Shown here: piece by piece, positions 36,296-45,376 of the stretch
How positions within the stretch are numbered: the stretch's first letter is position 1
Layout of the letters: the number at the start of each line of letters is the position of its first letter
Source: Acidipila sp. EB88
GTDB taxonomy: Bacteria > Acidobacteriota > Terriglobia > Terriglobales > Acidobacteriaceae
Assembly: GCF_003858395.1 (NCBI RefSeq)
Contig: NZ_QWEV01000005.1
Span: 4,154,001-4,218,000 of the forward strand
Direction of reading: 5' to 3'
Length of the DNA: 64,000 nucleotides
Notes under the pieces: generated by a model
What the model was told of the DNA's origin: nothing
Databases searched by the model: none
What the model saw: only the letters and a program-made list of their open reading frames with translations
Translations under genes and position numbers: made by a program

Positions 36296-37384
36296 ATGCC
36301 CCAGCAGGGCGACCCATACGAGCAGGACAAGTTCATCGCGATGGTCACGGCCAAGGCAAACGTTACCTTGCCGGTAAGTGACTTCCATCCACGCTCCATG
36401 CTTACAACACCGGTTCACGACATCCAGGTGCCGCGCTTTCCGGTCATCGATTACCACAATCATCTCGACGCGCAGGATCCGTCCAGGGTGCTGGAGATCA
36501 TGGATGCCTGCGGCATCGACCACGTCGTGAACATCACCATGCAGGTCGGCGACGAGGCGATAGCACAGATCAAGCGGTACCGGGATGCCGACGCGGAGCG
36601 CTTTTCAACGATCGGCTGGATGGATTGGCGCGATGTGGCCGAGGATGGTTTTGTGGAGCGCAGCGTGGAGCGACTGGAACGCCTGGTCGAGCACGGCATC
36701 GTTGGCTTCAAGTTCTGGAAGGATCTCGGGCTGACGGTTCGGGACGCCTCGGGCAAACTGCTGCGCGTGGACGATGAGCGCCTCGCCCCGGTATTTGAGC
36801 GGGCAGGCGAGCTGGGCATCCCGGTCATGGTGCACATCGGCGACCCCGAGGCCTTCTTCCTCCCGATCGATGCCAACAACGAACGCTTTGAGGAGCTGGC
36901 AGCGCATCCTGACTGGAGCTTCCACGGTGCGGAGTACGGAAAGCATGCCCTGCTAGACCAGCGAGATCGCGTGTTCAAGCGGCACCCCCGCACCTGCTTT
37001 GTTGCGGCACATGTTGCGGAGAATGGAGAAGACCTGCAGCGGGTTACGCGGATGCTGGATGAGCATCCGAATGTGTCTGTCGACATCAGCGCACGCGCGT
37101 CCGAGCTGGGTCGCCAGCCTTACGCTGCACGCCGGTTCTTTCTCCGCTTCGCAGACCGCATCGTGTTCGGCGCAGACCTTGTGCCAGAAGAATCCATGTA
37201 CCGGCTCTACTACCGATTCCTCGAAACAGAAGACGAGTACTTTGAATATCCCACGCACGCCTCGCGTCAGGGGCGATGGAACATCTACGGGATGCATTTG
37301 CCGGACGACGTGCTGCGTAAGGTTTACCGGGACAATGCGCTGAAGCTGCTCTCCATGCCTCGCAACGCCGCACGCACGCGTTAG
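36296..37384 (+). CDS. Amidohydrolase-2-type TIM-barrel metal-dependent hydrolase
   Basis: The ATG at 36296 (MPQQGDPYEQDKFIAMV) follows GAGGAGAG and gives 362 residues; the open frame from 36197 lacks a ribosome site. FPVIDYHNHLDAQDPSRVLE contains the HxH metal motif of the PF04909 group. HIGDPEAF (near residue 181) and FVAAHVAENGED (near 238) give further metal His, and IVFGADLVPEE holds the catalytic Asp near 290. Family members hydrolyse lactones or decarboxylate aromatic acids. It is not the NagA/AgaA deacetylase family. A sugar-lactonase role would fit the locus but is speculative. Confidence 0.85.
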   Translation: MPQQGDPYEQDKFIAMVTAKANVTLPVSDFHPRSMLTTPVHDIQVPRFPVIDYHNHLDAQDPSRVLEIMDACGIDHVVNITMQVGDEAIAQIKRYRDADAERFSTIGWMDWRDVAEDGFVERSVERLERLVEHGIVGFKFWKDLGLTVRDASGKLLRVDDERLAPVFERAGELGIPVMVHIGDPEAFFLPIDANNERFEELAAHPDWSFHGAEYGKHALLDQRDRVFKRHPRTCFVAAHVAENGEDLQRVTRMLDEHPNVSVDISARASELGRQPYAARRFFLRFADRIVFGADLVPEESMYRLYYRFLETEDEYFEYPTHASRQGRWNIYGMHLPDDVLRKVYRDNALKLLSMPRNAARTR

Positions 37385-37526
37385 AAGAGTAATTCCCTCA
37401 TGGCATGTTCCTCGTGGCGCCGCTGTTTCATCAGTGGCGCGCGGGCGCTCTCCTGTCCGCGATCCACGCTAACCGGGCTTCTTCGACGGCGCGAGTTTGC
37501 TTCTGCAATGCGCGTTAAGAATTCCC

Positions 37527-37583
37527 TTGACTGGCCTTGATCAACGAACCAAGATAAGCAAACGAAACAAGCCGAAAGAAAGC
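37527..37583 (+). promoter_or_regulatory. Promoter with CGAAA-repeat operator-like element upstream of receptor 3
   Basis: TTGACT (37527-37532) has an AAGATA at 37551-37556 with an 18-bp spacer. Just after it, AACGAAACAAGCCGAAAGAA (37561-37580) contains repeated CGAAA units; its complement reads TTCTTTCGGCTTGTTTCGTT, close in style to the AgaR operator of E. coli. Overlap with the transcription start suggests repression. Confidence 0.45.
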
Positions 37584-37652
37584 ATCATGCTTGCATTTTG
37601 CCTCACACCTCTGTTTCCCGAGGCTTTGAGAATGCAGCAAGGGAGCGTCCCC

Positions 37653-40600
37653 ATGGCTTTGCGACTCTTCGATCGATCGTCATCGACACACCACGGGCGT
37701 TGTTGCCTGCTACGCACAGGCGCTGTCTGGTTGGCGGCGCGCGCATCCACAACGGGCAAAGCTCATTCGTATCTCGCGGCCGCTGCCGTCGGCCTGGTGC
37801 TCTGCGCCGCAGCCACTCCCGTTGAGGCGCAGAAGGACGCAGGCACAATCGCCGGCACTGTGCACGACGCTTCGGGCGCGGTGATCGACAATGTCTCCAT
37901 CCGCGCCACGGATGTGGACCATGGCACCGTGGTCGTCGTGACATCGAACGCGAGCGGCGAGTACGTGCTGCAGCCGCTCAAGGTTGGGCGCTACACCGTC
38001 ACCGCCGAAAAACAGGGCTTCAGCCGGGTCGTCTCCACTCCCATCGTGCTTTCCGTGCAGCAGCGCGCCGTCTTTGATATCACGCTTGCCATCGGGCAGG
38101 TGAGTGAAGTCGTCTCGGTTACCGATAGCTCGGCGCAGCTTGAGACGGAAACCTCGGAGCTGGGGCAGGTGGTCGACAGCCGCCGCATCGCGAATCTTCC
38201 ACTCAACGGCCGCAACTTCGCGCAGCTTGCGCTGCTTACGCCAGGCACCGCGCCTTCGGCTCCGGGCTCCCGCGATCAGAGCAGCTACGGCTTCAGCGCC
38301 AATGGCGCGCGCAGCCTGCAGAACAACTTCCTGCTCGACGGCATCGATAACAATTCCAACCTGCCCGACCTGCTGAACGGATCAAGTTACGTGATTGAGC
38401 CCCCGGTGGAATCGCTGCAGGAGTTTAAAGTGCAGACGAGTTCGTACAGCGCGGAGTTCGGCCGAGGCAACGGCGCGATCATCAACGCTGTGATCAAGTC
38501 AGGCACAAACGAGCTGCATGGCGCGCTGTACGAGTTCTTCCGCAACGATGCGCTCGATGCACGCAACTACTTCGATCTGACACGTCAGCCCTACAAGCAG
38601 AACCAGTTCGGCGGCACCATCGGCGGGCCGGTGATTATCCCGCATTTTTACAACGGCCGGGACAAGACCTTCTTCTTTGCGGACTACGAAGGACTGCGGC
38701 TTCGTGACAGCGAGCCAATCCCGGCGATCGTGCCTACCGCGGCCCAACTCGCGGGCGACTTCTCTGCAAACCTCGACACGACGCAACCTGTGCTTGACTC
38801 GGTCACCGGCGCGGTGGTGCAGGATTGCGCCGGGCACCCCACCTACAACGGAGAGATCTTCAACTCGCGCCTCGCGCAGGCATCCGTTTTGAACAGCAGC
38901 GGCTTTTGCGGAACGCCCTTCGGGTATGCGGCAGGCGGCACGCCTCTGAACGTCATCCCCGCTAACGTGGTTGACCCACTCGCGTCGCGGATCGCTGCGC
39001 TCTATCCAGCCTCCAACATCAGCAACCCGGCATACAACTACATCGCAAGCCCCGAGCGGGTGACGGATCGAAACAACTTCGACATGCGCCTGGATGAAGA
39101 GTTCTCCCCGCATGACAGCTCGTTTGCGCGCTACAGCTATGAGACCGAACCGGTCAACATACCGGCAGTGTTCGGTCCTGTTGCCGATGGCGGCGATTTC
39201 TTCTCCGGCATCGCGCACACCGAGTACCACAGCCTGGCGCTGAGTGAAACGCACATCTTCACGCAGCACTTCGTCAATGAGTTTCGCTTCGGCTACAACC
39301 GGATCTACTCGCAACGACTGCAGCCGGGTTACGACTCCGACCTCGCGTCTACCATCGGATTCCCCGGTGTGCCAGCGGCTCCCGCAAACGGCGGTCTGCC
39401 GCAGCTTACATTCAGCGACGTGTCGCAGATCGGCAGCTCGTTGTTCCTGCCGACCCGCGAGTTGCAGAACACGTACATCATCTCCGACAACCTCTCATGG
39501 GTAGTGGGCAGCCACAGTGTGCGCTTCGGCGGCGAGATCGACCGCAACGAGTTCGCGATCTACCAGCCTGCGGAGCCGCGCGGCACCCTCGACTTCAGCA
39601 GCCAGTTCACCGACAATGCCGGCACCGACTCTCCCGGCACAGGCGGATCGGGCTTCGCCTCCTTCCTGCTCGGCATACCAAGCAGCGGCGGGATCAGCAA
39701 CGCGATCAACATCGACTACTTCAGGCCAAGCTGGAGCCTGTACCTGCAGGATGACTGGAAGCTCACCCAGCGGCTGACCCTAAATCTTGGTCTGCGGTAC
39801 GAGCTGTACCAGACCGTGAAGGAGCGCAACAATCACCAGGCCACGTATGACTTCGCCACCGAAACGCTGATGCTGCCCACGGGCCAGCCAGTTACGTTGA
39901 CGCCCACCGTAGCCTCGTATTTGCCTGTGAGCGCAACTGCCTCCGATGGCCTCATCCATCCTGATCTGAACAATTTCGCCCCGCGCATCGGCATGGCTTA
40001 CCGGCTGACCGACAAGATGGTACTGCGCTCCGGCTATGGGTTCTTTTACGGAGGCAGCGAGAGCGGGCCATACTCCAACCCGAGCCCTGGATATAACCCG
40101 CCGTACTACGCGACCAATTCTTTTTCCGCCAACTGCTCGCAGGCCACGGCAAACGCTGCGGTGCAGGACTGCTCCATCCCCGGCCTCAACGTGCTATCGC
40201 AGGGCTTCCCCGCAAACTCGCTCAGTGATCCGAATACGCCGCTGCTCTACTCACTCGATCAGCACCTGGTCACGCCTTACATTCAGCAGTACCAGCTTTC
40301 AACCGAGTACCAGCTGCCGCATGGCTTCCTGCTGGCAGCTGCGTATGCCGGCTCGCATGGATTGAAGCTATACACCTTCCTGAATGGCAACGAGGCGACG
40401 CCAACCGCCGATCCCACCGCGCCGGTGGCGCCCCGTCGGCCCGTGCCCTCCATCGATGCACCTATCTCGTGGTTCCGCTCCGAAGGCAAGTCCAACTACA
40501 ACGCGCTTGAGCTGCACGTCGAGCGGACCTCGACTGCGGGTCTTTCCCTGCTCGCTTCGTACACCTATGCACACGGTCTCGACAATGCATCGGGCGCTAA

Positions 40601-41255
40601 CCTCGGCTCACAAAACGGAGGGGACTTCCGTGACTTCCGCCACCCGGAAGCCGAGTATGGAAACTCGGACACCGACATGCGGCACCGCTTTGTGTTCAGC
40701 GCTCTCTACAATCTCCCGGTCGGCACCGGCAAGCGGTTTCTGCCCAACGCGGGGCACGCGCTGGACACCGTCATCGGCCACTGGCAGGCAGGCGGCATCG
40801 CAACCTTTTCTACCGGCAACTGGTTTACCGCGACAGAGGCAAATAATTTTTCGAACGTGCCGGATGGCGGAGGCAACGTCGGCAGTTCGCAGCGCCCTGA
40901 CTATGCCGGGAATCCCAACAGCAAGCCCTGCGTGGCTGGTACGTACTTCAACACCTGCGCTTTCGCCGATCCGGCGGAGGGTAGTTTCGGCACGGTCAAT
41001 CGCAACACCATTGTTGGCCCGGGCACCGAGGAAGTGGATTTCTCTCTCTTCAAACTGTTCCGCCTGACAGAGCGTTACAACCTTGAGTTTCGTTCCGAGT
41101 TCTTCAACATCGCAAACCACTACAACCCATTGTTTGCTCCGGCCGCCGCCAGCGCAACTGTGGGTGCCACGGTACGCGATACGCCAGGTTTCGGTTTCGT
41201 CACCGCAGCACAGCCGCCACGGCAGATCCAGTTTTCGCTCAAGCTGTCGTACTGA
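37653..41255 (+). CDS. Oar-like TonB-dependent receptor with carboxypeptidase-regulatory-like domain (receptor 3)
   Basis: A 1200-residue receptor. The ATG at 37653 (MALRLFDRS) follows AAGGGAG at 7 nt; two earlier ATGs (37587, 37632) are less well placed. The signal is HSYLAAAAVGLVLCAAATPV, then EAQ. The regulatory domain (AGTIAGTVHDASGAVIDNVS) is followed by a plug with IANLPLNGRNFAQLALLTPG and FLLDGIDNNSNLPDLLNG, and a barrel ending FSLKLSY. Only 14 bp separate it from the GH36-like gene, so this receptor and the alpha-galactosidase are one operon. The receptor should import the glycan whose side chains that enzyme removes. Confidence 0.93.
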   Translation: MALRLFDRSSSTHHGRCCLLRTGAVWLAARASTTGKAHSYLAAAAVGLVLCAAATPVEAQKDAGTIAGTVHDASGAVIDNVSIRATDVDHGTVVVVTSNASGEYVLQPLKVGRYTVTAEKQGFSRVVSTPIVLSVQQRAVFDITLAIGQVSEVVSVTDSSAQLETETSELGQVVDSRRIANLPLNGRNFAQLALLTPGTAPSAPGSRDQSSYGFSANGARSLQNNFLLDGIDNNSNLPDLLNGSSYVIEPPVESLQEFKVQTSSYSAEFGRGNGAIINAVIKSGTNELHGALYEFFRNDALDARNYFDLTRQPYKQNQFGGTIGGPVIIPHFYNGRDKTFFFADYEGLRLRDSEPIPAIVPTAAQLAGDFSANLDTTQPVLDSVTGAVVQDCAGHPTYNGEIFNSRLAQASVLNSSGFCGTPFGYAAGGTPLNVIPANVVDPLASRIAALYPASNISNPAYNYIASPERVTDRNNFDMRLDEEFSPHDSSFARYSYETEPVNIPAVFGPVADGGDFFSGIAHTEYHSLALSETHIFTQHFVNEFRFGYNRIYSQRLQPGYDSDLASTIGFPGVPAAPANGGLPQLTFSDVSQIGSSLFLPTRELQNTYIISDNLSWVVGSHSVRFGGEIDRNEFAIYQPAEPRGTLDFSSQFTDNAGTDSPGTGGSGFASFLLGIPSSGGISNAINIDYFRPSWSLYLQDDWKLTQRLTLNLGLRYELYQTVKERNNHQATYDFATETLMLPTGQPVTLTPTVASYLPVSATASDGLIHPDLNNFAPRIGMAYRLTDKMVLRSGYGFFYGGSESGPYSNPSPGYNPPYYATNSFSANCSQATANAAVQDCSIPGLNVLSQGFPANSLSDPNTPLLYSLDQHLVTPYIQQYQLSTEYQLPHGFLLAAAYAGSHGLKLYTFLNGNEATPTADPTAPVAPRRPVPSIDAPISWFRSEGKSNYNALELHVERTSTAGLSLLASYTYAHGLDNASGANLGSQNGGDFRDFRHPEAEYGNSDTDMRHRFVFSALYNLPVGTGKRFLPNAGHALDTVIGHWQAGGIATFSTGNWFTATEANNFSNVPDGGGNVGSSQRPDYAGNPNSKPCVAGTYFNTCAFADPAEGSFGTVNRNTIVGPGTEEVDFSLFKLFRLTERYNLEFRSEFFNIANHYNPLFAPAAASATVGATVRDTPGFGFVTAAQPPRQIQFSLKLSY

Positions 41256-41269
41256 TCGGAGTTCGCATC

Positions 41270-43723
41270 ATGCAACGCGTGCTGTATCTTGCTCTTTCCG
41301 CGACGGCGTGCCTGCTGGCATCCTCGTTGCAAGCCCGGGCTCAACTCGCAGTCACGGTTCACCCAAAGGACGGGAGTTACAGCATCGATGCACCCGGTAT
41401 CTCGGGTTCGGTCCTCGCTGCAAATCCGGCTGTGCGCGTCGACGGCAAATGGTTCAACGCACAAGACTATCCAAAGCACGAAGTAAGCCGCGCCGCCTTT
41501 AACGCGGAACTGGGCGCAGGCACGGAACAGCGCATTGTGTACTCCGGTCTGCAAGGTGCGCCCGATCTCACCTTGAGCATCCGCACGTATGCCAATGCGC
41601 CGTTTGGGGATATGCAGCTCACGGCGCGCAACGCGGGTGGTTCCCTGCTCAACGTGCAGGCATTTCGCCTGATCCATGCTGCGGGTCCAGAGGTCATTCA
41701 CCTGGGAGGCGATGCGGCCGCGGACCGCGTACTCTCCGATAGCTTCAGTGAAGATCGCCCGGGCATGCAGCTCCGCGACCTCGGCGACCCGGAGGCACAG
41801 GTGCATCGCGCAGTGGGGAGCCAGCTCATCTACAACCAGCAAACCAGGCAAAGCTGGTTCATCGGCGCGCTCACCTCCGACAAGTTTCTCAGCGTGTTGC
41901 GGCTGCACATGGCTGCCGCTCACGGAGCAGCGACGAACTCCTACGAAGTGGATGCGACCGGCACAACAGAACTGCTCAAGGAGAACTCGCTGCTCGACTC
42001 CTCCGAGGAGGACCGGGTGGAGCTCAGCCTGCCGCTGGCTGCAGGTGCGGAGCTTGCCTCGGAGCGCCTGCTGTTCGGTGTCAGCACCGACTATCACCAT
42101 CAGCTCGACGTGTACGGCCGGCTCATTCGCGACATGCACCACGCGCGCGTCTCTGCGCCCACGCCGCTTGGCTGGTGGAGCTGGACGGCCTACTACTTTG
42201 GACTAAACGAGGGGACGGCACTCACCAATGCCTCATGGCTCGCGCAGAATCTTGAGCCGCTTGGCTTTACCTTTTTCCACCTCGACGAGGGCTACCAGTA
42301 TGCACGCGGCGAGTACGCCACCGCGGACGCCGCGCTCTTCCCGGAAGGCATGCAGGCCCTCGAGCGCACGGTAGCCGCCAAGGGACTTACGCCCGGGGTC
42401 TGGACGGCGCCATTTGAAGTTGCGGAGCGGTCATGGGTCTACGAGCATCATCCGGAGTGGCTGGTGCACAACGCGAAAGGTGCGCCGATCCACATCGGCC
42501 TGGTCGCCGAAGGCAAGGACCACCTGTTTGCACTGGACACAACAAACCCGGATGCCCAGGCGTATCTGCGCAAGACCTACACAACGCTGGTCAACGACTG
42601 GGGCGTGCGCTACATCAAGATGGACTTCATGGAAGACAGCGCCATTGAGGGCTACTACCATGTGCCCCACACCACGGCGCTCGAGGCGCAACGCATCGGG
42701 CTGCAAACCGTTCGAGACGCTGTGGGTGAAGCCGTTCTGCTCGACAAGGATGGCAGCGAGTTGCTCAACCCGGTGGGCATCGTCGACATCGGCCGCATCT
42801 CGCAGGACACGGGCCACACCTTTTCCGCGAGCCGCGACGCTGCTCCAGGCATCGCCGCGCGTTACTACATGAACCGCAACTACTTCGTCGCCGACCCCGA
42901 CGCGTTTTCTGTGTCGACGCAAACCGTGGACGACCAGAGCTGGCACGGGGGTGAAAAGCCACTCACCCTCGACGAGGCGAAGGTGTCGATCGCGCTCACG
43001 GCAGTCTCCGGCGGAATGTTCGAGATTGGAGACGACCTGCCCACACTCGGGGAGGCAGCGGAGCGGCTTGCACTCGTCAAGAACCCCGACCTGCTCGACA
43101 TGGCCCGGCTGGGGAAGGCTTCCGTCCCGCTCGACCTCATGAGCTATGCACAGGAGGATAAGCAGCCAAGCCTCTTTCTGCTCAAGGAAAGCTCTCGGCA
43201 AACCATCGTGAGTGTCTTTGACTGGACCGAGGCAGCACGCGCGCATACGTTGTCTCGTGAACAGCTTGGACTCGCCCCCGGAGCCACCTACACAGTTGCC
43301 GACATCCTGGATCCATTCAGCACACCGCAACCCCTGCAAAGCTCGCTCGTGATTACGCAGCCGGCACACTCCGTCCGCATGGTGAAGATCATGCGCAGCG
43401 ATGCTGCTTCAGCGGCTCCCGGGGTGAGCCTCCACATCGACTCCACCGGCAAGGCTGGCGCGACGCTCACCTTTCGCGCGGCTGCTCTGGACGAGCATGA
43501 GCCGGTTCTGCGCTACCTGTGGCAGTTTGGCGACGGTGTGGTCGCCGAAGGATTCGACGTGACGCACGCGTATACGCATGCCGGCACGTACACAGTGCAG
43601 GTAAAGGCCAAGGGGCTCTCTGGAGCAGCCGCAGAGATGCACCAGTCGATCACGGTGACTGGCGCCATCGCGACGCGCTTTCTGCCGGAACGCAAGGAGA
43701 GATTTGTTCCCACGCCTCGCTGA
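41270..43723 (+). CDS. Secreted alpha-galactosidase-like enzyme (GH36/melibiase) with C-terminal PKD domain
   Basis: An 817-residue enzyme with a clear signal (MQRVLYLALSATACLLASSL, QARAQ). A beta-sandwich (residues 25-290) precedes a TIM barrel that opens TPLGWWSWTAYYFGLNEGTA. The nucleophile Asp is in RYIKMDFMEDS near residue 452, and an Asp in DIGRISQDTGHTF near 516 is the likely acid/base. The order fits GH36 alpha-galactosidases and alpha-N-acetylgalactosaminidases. A PKD domain (LRYLWQFGDGVVAEGFDVTH, residues 744-795) is probably for binding or spacing. It is cotranscribed with receptor 3 and followed by a permease. Release of galactose or GalNAc is inferred. Confidence 0.88.
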   Translation: MQRVLYLALSATACLLASSLQARAQLAVTVHPKDGSYSIDAPGISGSVLAANPAVRVDGKWFNAQDYPKHEVSRAAFNAELGAGTEQRIVYSGLQGAPDLTLSIRTYANAPFGDMQLTARNAGGSLLNVQAFRLIHAAGPEVIHLGGDAAADRVLSDSFSEDRPGMQLRDLGDPEAQVHRAVGSQLIYNQQTRQSWFIGALTSDKFLSVLRLHMAAAHGAATNSYEVDATGTTELLKENSLLDSSEEDRVELSLPLAAGAELASERLLFGVSTDYHHQLDVYGRLIRDMHHARVSAPTPLGWWSWTAYYFGLNEGTALTNASWLAQNLEPLGFTFFHLDEGYQYARGEYATADAALFPEGMQALERTVAAKGLTPGVWTAPFEVAERSWVYEHHPEWLVHNAKGAPIHIGLVAEGKDHLFALDTTNPDAQAYLRKTYTTLVNDWGVRYIKMDFMEDSAIEGYYHVPHTTALEAQRIGLQTVRDAVGEAVLLDKDGSELLNPVGIVDIGRISQDTGHTFSASRDAAPGIAARYYMNRNYFVADPDAFSVSTQTVDDQSWHGGEKPLTLDEAKVSIALTAVSGGMFEIGDDLPTLGEAAERLALVKNPDLLDMARLGKASVPLDLMSYAQEDKQPSLFLLKESSRQTIVSVFDWTEAARAHTLSREQLGLAPGATYTVADILDPFSTPQPLQSSLVITQPAHSVRMVKIMRSDAASAAPGVSLHIDSTGKAGATLTFRAAALDEHEPVLRYLWQFGDGVVAEGFDVTHAYTHAGTYTVQVKAKGLSGAAAEMHQSITVTGAIATRFLPERKERFVPTPR

Positions 43724-43801
43724 GCTGAGGAATACTCAGTTTGCCGGTGGACGGGCAAGTCCATCGTGGCGAAACACATAGCATCGCCCAGGGAGAATCG
43801 T

Positions 43802-45175
43802 TTGACCACAAAGACGGCGCAGGATGCCTCCATGCCTCACTTGAAGCGCTCCCTAAAGCTCTGGCACCTGCTCGTTTACGGGATCATCATCATCCAGCCC
43901 ACAGCGCCCATGGGGATCTATGGTGTAGTGAGCAACATCGCCCGCGGACACGTGGTCACGACCATTCTGATCGCGATGGTTGCCATGCTGTTTACCGCGG
44001 TGAGTTACGGACGCATGGCGCGCGTGTATCCCAGCGCCGGCTCGGCCTATGCCTACGTGGGTGGTGAGCTGCATCCAGTCGCAGGCTATATGGTGGGCTG
44101 GTCCATGCTCATGGACTACCTGCTGAACCCGATCATCTGCGCGATCTGGTGCAGCGCGGCGGCAGCGAATATCCTGCCCAGCATCCCGTATGCAGCGTGG
44201 GCTGTCTCCTTTGTGCTGCTGTTCACGCTGCTTAACCTGCGCGGAGCCAAAAGCTCCAGCAACCTGAATGCCCTGCTCGCACTCGGTATGAGCCTTGTGG
44301 TCGTGGCTTTTTTTGCGTGCGCCCTCCGCTATCTCGCCCTGGTCGCCCGGCCCGTAGGCGGCCAGTGGCTCGTTCCGTTCTACGATCCGTCCACGTTTGC
44401 CGCTCCGCGCGTCTTTCACGGCACGTCGGTCGCTGTACTTACCTACATAGGCTTCGATGGTATCTCGACCATGTCGGAAGAAGTCGAGAACCCGCGACGC
44501 AACATCATGCTTGCCACGGTGCTCACCTGCCTGCTGGTCGGCGTTCTCTCCGCGGCGGAGGTGTATGTCGCGCAGCTCGCATGGCCGTACCGAGGGCCCT
44601 TCAGCGAGAGCGCCGTGGACACCGCCTACGTGCAGATTGCACTCCGCATCGGCGGCCATGTGCTTTTTCAGGTACTCAATGCCACGCTGCTGATTGCCAA
44701 CGTTGGCTCTGGGATTGCTGCCCAGTTTGGAGCGGCGCGGCTGCTCTACGGCATGGGGCGAGACAATGCTCTGCCCATTCGCTTCTTTGGAGCACTGAGC
44801 AACTCGACCGCCATCCCCCGAAACAATGTGCTGCTGGTGGGAGCGGCGTCACTCGCAGGCGTGTTCTTGCTTACCTACGAGCGTGGCGCGGAGCTGCTGA
44901 ACTTTGGAGCGTTCATAGCATTTATGGGGGTGAACGCAGCGGCGTTAGTGCACTACAAGTGGAGAACAACCGACGTCGTCCGCTTCCCTGCGCTGCTTCC
45001 CCTCTGCGGACTGCTGGTGAGCTTTTTCATTTGGATACACCTGGGACGCAATGCGCAGGTGCTCGGCACCGCCTGGATCGCTGCCGGGCTTTGTCTCTAC
45101 TGGCTGCGCCGGCGCAAACACGTACCACGGCGGAAGGATGACGGTACGCTCGGCGGCTCGCTCCTTGCTCCGTAG
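43802..45175 (+). CDS. APC-superfamily amino-acid/polyamine-type permease
   Basis: A protein of about 457 residues with 12 predicted helices. A TTG at 43802 follows AGGGAG at 6-7 nt; a GTG at 43766 and an ATG at 43868 are alternatives. The first helix carries GIIIIQPTAPMGIYGVVSNI, the G-rich unwound segment typical of APC transporters; SYGRMARVYPSAGSAYAYVG is the second conserved block, and YIGFDGISTMSEEVENPRRN the sixth-helix region. Most members take up amino acids by proton or sodium symport. In this sugar operon an unusual substrate, perhaps an amino sugar, is possible but unproven. Confidence 0.85.
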   Translation: MTTKTAQDASMPHLKRSLKLWHLLVYGIIIIQPTAPMGIYGVVSNIARGHVVTTILIAMVAMLFTAVSYGRMARVYPSAGSAYAYVGGELHPVAGYMVGWSMLMDYLLNPIICAIWCSAAAANILPSIPYAAWAVSFVLLFTLLNLRGAKSSSNLNALLALGMSLVVVAFFACALRYLALVARPVGGQWLVPFYDPSTFAAPRVFHGTSVAVLTYIGFDGISTMSEEVENPRRNIMLATVLTCLLVGVLSAAEVYVAQLAWPYRGPFSESAVDTAYVQIALRIGGHVLFQVLNATLLIANVGSGIAAQFGAARLLYGMGRDNALPIRFFGALSNSTAIPRNNVLLVGAASLAGVFLLTYERGAELLNFGAFIAFMGVNAAALVHYKWRTTDVVRFPALLPLCGLLVSFFIWIHLGRNAQVLGTAWIAAGLCLYWLRRRKHVPRRKDDGTLGGSLLAP

Positions 45176-45320
45176 ACGTCTGCTGCCTGCATCTGCCTCG
45201 TGGATGAAGCGCTCCCACGGACGTGGGTGCCCGGGGTGAGCCTTTGACGTAGACAGGCATTTCCAGCCGGCCTGCAAACTTCCCAGGAATGAGGCTCGCT
45301 GCATAGACGCTTCCGGTATC

Positions 45321-45340
45321 TTTCGTTATATTTCTCTTTG
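45321..45340 (+). promoter_or_regulatory. TTTCG-type operator-like element upstream of agaS
   Basis: TTTCGTTATATTTCTCTTTG lies 37 bp before the agaS start. It resembles the element at 36224-36244 (shared TTTCG and TATATTTCT) and the CTTTC-repeat operators of AgaR. It gives agaS-kbaZ a separate regulated promoter from the operon ahead. Confidence 0.45.
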
Positions 45341-45376
45341 TTCGCAAGGCTCACCTTATTCGACTAGGATGAACGT

